Below, piece after piece: positions 61,367 through 64,000 of a stretch of DNA of 64,000 bases. Origin of the DNA: Scomber scombrus (lineage: Eukaryota > Chordata > Actinopteri > Scombriformes > Scombridae); the NCBI RefSeq assembly GCF_963691925.1, contig NC_084987.1:22172023-22236022 (forward strand), read 5' to 3'. The first letter of the stretch is position 1. Every line of letters starts with the position of its first letter. The position numbers and the translations under genes are program-made. A model generated the notes under the pieces. That model had not been told where the DNA came from, ran no database searches, and saw nothing but the letters and a program-made list of their open reading frames with translations.

Positions 61367-63356
61367 TTAAGACCAATCAGAAGTGGCACCACCCCAGTCG
61401 GATGCCTGGGCAGTGGGAGCAGTGGACCAGTCCTCTGTAGCAGGCTGAGTGCTCCAGTCTTCTGCAAGGAGAAACAAGTCCATTTAGTCAGGAAATTAAA
61501 CAATACATGTTAAGTTCACATTCTATATTATCAAACCAGAAAATACTTCACCTGTCTTCACAGGAGGAGCAGCAGCAGCAGCTGCAGCTAAAAAAGAAGG
61601 AGGAAGATAAGTTATAGGATTTATAATGTGCCAAATAAAATGCTTGCAAACATACTGTAGTGTTATAAAGGTTGAAGATTAAGTTTGATCAAAATGTAAA
61701 GTTCATACCTGCAGGGAACTGCTGGATGGGCACAGATGGCACAGCAACACCCTCAGACCAGTCAGCCACCTCAGGCTGGGCAAACTCAGCTGCAGGAGCG
61801 GTCCATTCACCCTGGAACTCCTCCTTACCAACAGCTTTCTCAGCTGCGGCCTGCTCCTCCTTCTCAATCTGCATTGGAAGAAATATTTGCATTAGCAAGT
61901 GTGTAAAAACAAAAAAACACCACACATGTAACCACCTTAATATGCCAACCTAAAGCTACGTGACATTGTAGACTTCATGTTTTACCTCTTCAGGATCTCT
62001 GTAGAAGTACAGATCAGGCATGACCTCCCATGGGTGCTCCCTGGAAATGGTACCCCTCATCCTGAGAACCTCCCTGGCCAGCATCCACCACATCAGACCC
62101 ACAGAGTGGTGACCCTGTAACAGACCGATAATACTGAGTCAAACTCATACAGCTGTCCTGTCATGGTATCTACAAAAGGCAGAAACAACAAGATGTACAG
62201 AGCTGTCTCAAGACCTTCACACCTCTTTGTCTGTGTGGTTTAGACAGGAGGTTAAAAGTCAAGCATTACTTTAGCACACATCCTACACCCAGCACTGCAC
62301 AGACAGGATAGCGCCGGGCTCTAACGGTGTGCAACACGCTAAGTATCCAGATTTTTTTCTATGGTCAGTTAATGATTTTACTGACTGCCTCACCTTGTTG
62401 TTACAGGGGATGGCAATGTCCACATATCTAAGTGGAGAGTCTGTGTTGCACAGAGCAATGGTGGGGATGTTCACATAGGAAGCCTCAGTCAGTGGCTGAT
62501 GGTCAGCACGAGGATCTGTCACGATCAGGAGGCGGGGCTCCCTGAAAGCTGCCTGGATCTGATTGGTGAATGTTCCTGGGGTGAAACGACCGTGGAAGGT
62601 GGTGGCACCAGTGGAAGAGGCGAACTTCAGCACAGCTCTCTACAGTGGACAGAAACAACCAATCACACTCAGGACTCAAATTCTGTTGATCATTTTACTT
62701 TTAAACGCTTCAGAAGGCAGACAATGTGGCTCAGGTCACTATCAAACTCCAGTCATGGGACGATCGTCCTAATGGTGTTAGCGAAAACCCGGCCTGCTCA
62801 CTCTTGCACACTTCCGACACCTGAACACCGACATCAGTGCCCGGCTTTAACAGAGTGCTTAGCAAATTAAATACTGTGTCTCACACAATCAGCACAGATC
62901 AGCAGAATAATAAGTAGACATACAGTGTTATTTTACCTGTCCGGTGTTCCTGGAGGAGATGACGCACACATCAGCTGGGTTCTCAATGGCAACAATGGCC
63001 CTGGCTGCCAGCAGCAGCTTCTCCCAGGTCTTCTTCAGGTTAACAATATACACACCTGATGATTAAGGAGCATATAAGGAAGTTTTTCATTTGTGGTATG
63101 TTGTAGAGGAGCAAACTATGCAAAACAGATATTTTAGTCTTGCAAGGTAGTTAACATGTCCTGTTTATTTGCCATTTGTGATCATGACAGTATACGGCAA
63201 AGTACAACTGCAGCACCACTCACCGTCACTTTTCCTCTTGTAGACGTACTGCTCCATCTGGAAGTCCAAGTTGGTACCTCCCAGATGGGTTCCTGCTGCC
63301 AGGAACTTCAGCACATCCTCCTCCTTCATTTGAAGGACATCCAGACCTCCGGACAT
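61367..63356 (-). CDS. rpsa: 40S ribosomal protein SA / laminin receptor, uS2 (305 aa)
   Basis: RPSA is ribosomal protein uS2 of the small subunit, needed for 40S maturation, and is also described as the 67-kDa laminin receptor precursor. Coding exons, in gene order: 63356-63224, 63055-62937, 62639-62394, 62114-61986, 61868-61709, 61587-61552, 61461-61367. The phases join cleanly. The protein starts MSGGLDVLQMKEEDVLKFLA. It contains RFTPGTFTNQIQAAFREPRL, DPRADHQPLTEASYVN, the laminin-binding peptide G region (IPCNNKGHHSVGLMWWMLAR) and acidic E/DWS repeats ending SDWS. An in-frame ATG three codons upstream (MVTMSGG) is unlikely, because MSGG is invariant in the family. The first coding exon begins at 63,395 after an acceptor (CCCAG), so a non-coding 5' exon lies further right and was not found. 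Human RPSA is 295 aa by recollection; the excess is mostly the alanine-rich sixth coding exon. Confidence 0.97.
61552..61587 (-). other. rpsa: rpsa 36-nt symmetric Ala-rich exon
   Basis: This exon adds AAAAAAPPVKT plus part of a Glu codon between QQFPA and EDWSTQPATEDW. Both sides are phase 1 and its length is a multiple of three, so skipping gives QQFPA-EDWS, close to the mammalian QQFPTEDWSAQ. It is either a teleost-specific constitutive exon or a cassette. Confidence 0.75.
62191..62340 (-). ncRNA. Candidate H/ACA box snoRNA in an rpsa intron
   Basis: Minus strand, in the intron 62,393-62,115. A first hairpin has a 6-bp lower stem GCACAC/GTGTGC (62,327-62,332 with 62,274-62,279), an internal loop, and an upper stem of about 10 bp (CCCGGCGCT with AGTGCTGGG). 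Then AAAGTA (62,267-62,272) fits the H box ANANNA. A second hairpin (CCTC-GTCT/AGAC-GAGG core) is followed by ACA at 62,196-62,194, three bases before the proposed 3' end. Total about 150 nt, 53 nt from the donor and 76 nt from the acceptor, which is normal spacing. Mammalian RPSA introns host SNORA6 and SNORA62; I cannot say which, if either, this is. Confidence 0.6.
62722..62868 (-). ncRNA. Second candidate H/ACA box snoRNA in an rpsa intron
   Basis: Minus strand, in the intron 62,936-62,640. The first hairpin is closed by TGCT...CACTCT (62,864-62,852) pairing with AGAGTGAGCA (62,804-62,795), with an upper CCGG-CACT/GGTGTCGG stem. The second has GGC-GGT-CGCTA pairing with TAGTG-ACC-GCC and an apical GGAC(GATC)GTCC hairpin (62,758-62,769). 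It is followed by ACA (62,727-62,725) three bases before the proposed end. A clean ANANNA H box was not found between the hairpins, so this is weaker than the other candidate. Confidence 0.45.
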
Positions 63357-63395
63357 CGTGACCACTTTCCCTGAGTTACGAGTTAGATGGGAGAG

Positions 63396-64000
63396 CTGGG
63401 AAAAGAAATAAAGACAACATGGTCAAAACAGAACTCACAAGTTCCACATAAACTTCTAATTTGATGTTAAAGGGAAAATTATGAGAAACAGTGGCTGATT
63501 TGTGAAACATTTTGCGTATGAAAATTTAAATAAAGGGCCATTTCACTGAAAATCCTCCATTCAGACCACATTAGTCCAGGCCCAGATCAAAGCCCACTAT
63601 ACTCTATTGAAGATTAAACTGGTAAATGTATACTGTTTTTGTTCCAGACCTGGTGTAATGTGATCTAAAGGGGACTCAAACTGCGTTGACTTTTACTATG
63701 ATGTTTTACACTTTTTCCACACTATGGACTTGACACTTAAATTCAGCTGTGCTAAAAGGCCGGCATTGGACTATTCCAAACATCACACATTTCTATTATC
63801 TGGTTCGTTTTCAAATGACTTTAACACAGAGTTTAGGGGGTATAATGAGCTAAAAGACATGAGCTAATGATGCGTCATCGCCTATTAGTTAATATGCAGC
63901 CTTTCTGAAGGTAAAAACCACACTAGAAATCATATATGCTCCCGCTTTACATTATTTTCACGTTTAATGCCAGAATTATGACATTAAATGAGTTTAATAA
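63396..64000. other. rpsa 5' intron and upstream sequence
   Basis: Sequence upstream of the first coding exon of rpsa: AT-rich, with no recognisable 5'TOP exon or promoter. The non-coding first exon is likely beyond the window or not recognisable by eye. Confidence 0.4.

Noticed and set aside
63165..63365. rpsa start at the upstream ATG (MVTMSGG)
   Set aside because: MSGG/MSGA is the conserved N-terminus of the family, and the upstream ATG only adds three residues.

Overview
This window reads as chromosomal DNA of a ray-finned fish, probably a percomorph teleost. It has vertebrate multi-exon genes with GT-AG introns, very long (CA)n/(GT)n microsatellites, degenerate Tc1 elements, and short interspersed repeats typical of spiny-rayed fish. 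No species can be named from sequence alone.

Positions 1 to about 30,900 hold no protein-coding gene that I can support. This third contains simple repeats, diverged interspersed repeats (including two copies of one roughly 0.7 kb family 6 kb apart), a LINE-type 3' tail, and several less repetitive blocks that look like candidate conserved non-coding elements. It could be an intergenic desert or a large intron of a gene outside the window.

The right half carries four genes, each reconstructed exon by exon with consistent reading phases. (1) hook2, plus strand, 31,120-41,543: 23 coding exons, 710 aa, including a 6-nt microexon and one GC-AG intron. (2) trir, plus strand, 47,536-48,486: 3 exons, 158 aa, with a CCAAT/GC-box/E-box/CRE promoter. 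(3) ubn2, minus strand, 58,172 down to 49,947: 17 coding exons, 1,205 aa, convergent with trir. (4) rpsa, minus strand, 63,356 down to 61,367: 7 coding exons, 305 aa, with two introns that fold as H/ACA snoRNA candidates and one alanine-rich 36-nt exon absent from mammalian RPSA.

The four genes do not form one pathway. Hook2 is a dynein/dynactin cargo adaptor, Trir an RNase, Ubn2 a subunit of the HIRA histone H3.3 chaperone complex, and Rpsa is 40S ribosomal protein uS2. From memory, HOOK2 and TRIR are near neighbours on human 19p13, so that link is probably ancestral, while UBN2 and RPSA lie on other human chromosomes. Between hook2 and trir lie two tandem dead Tc1 copies. The trir 3' region and ubn2 intron 13 each contain a 334-bp MITE-like element bounded by TTAA.
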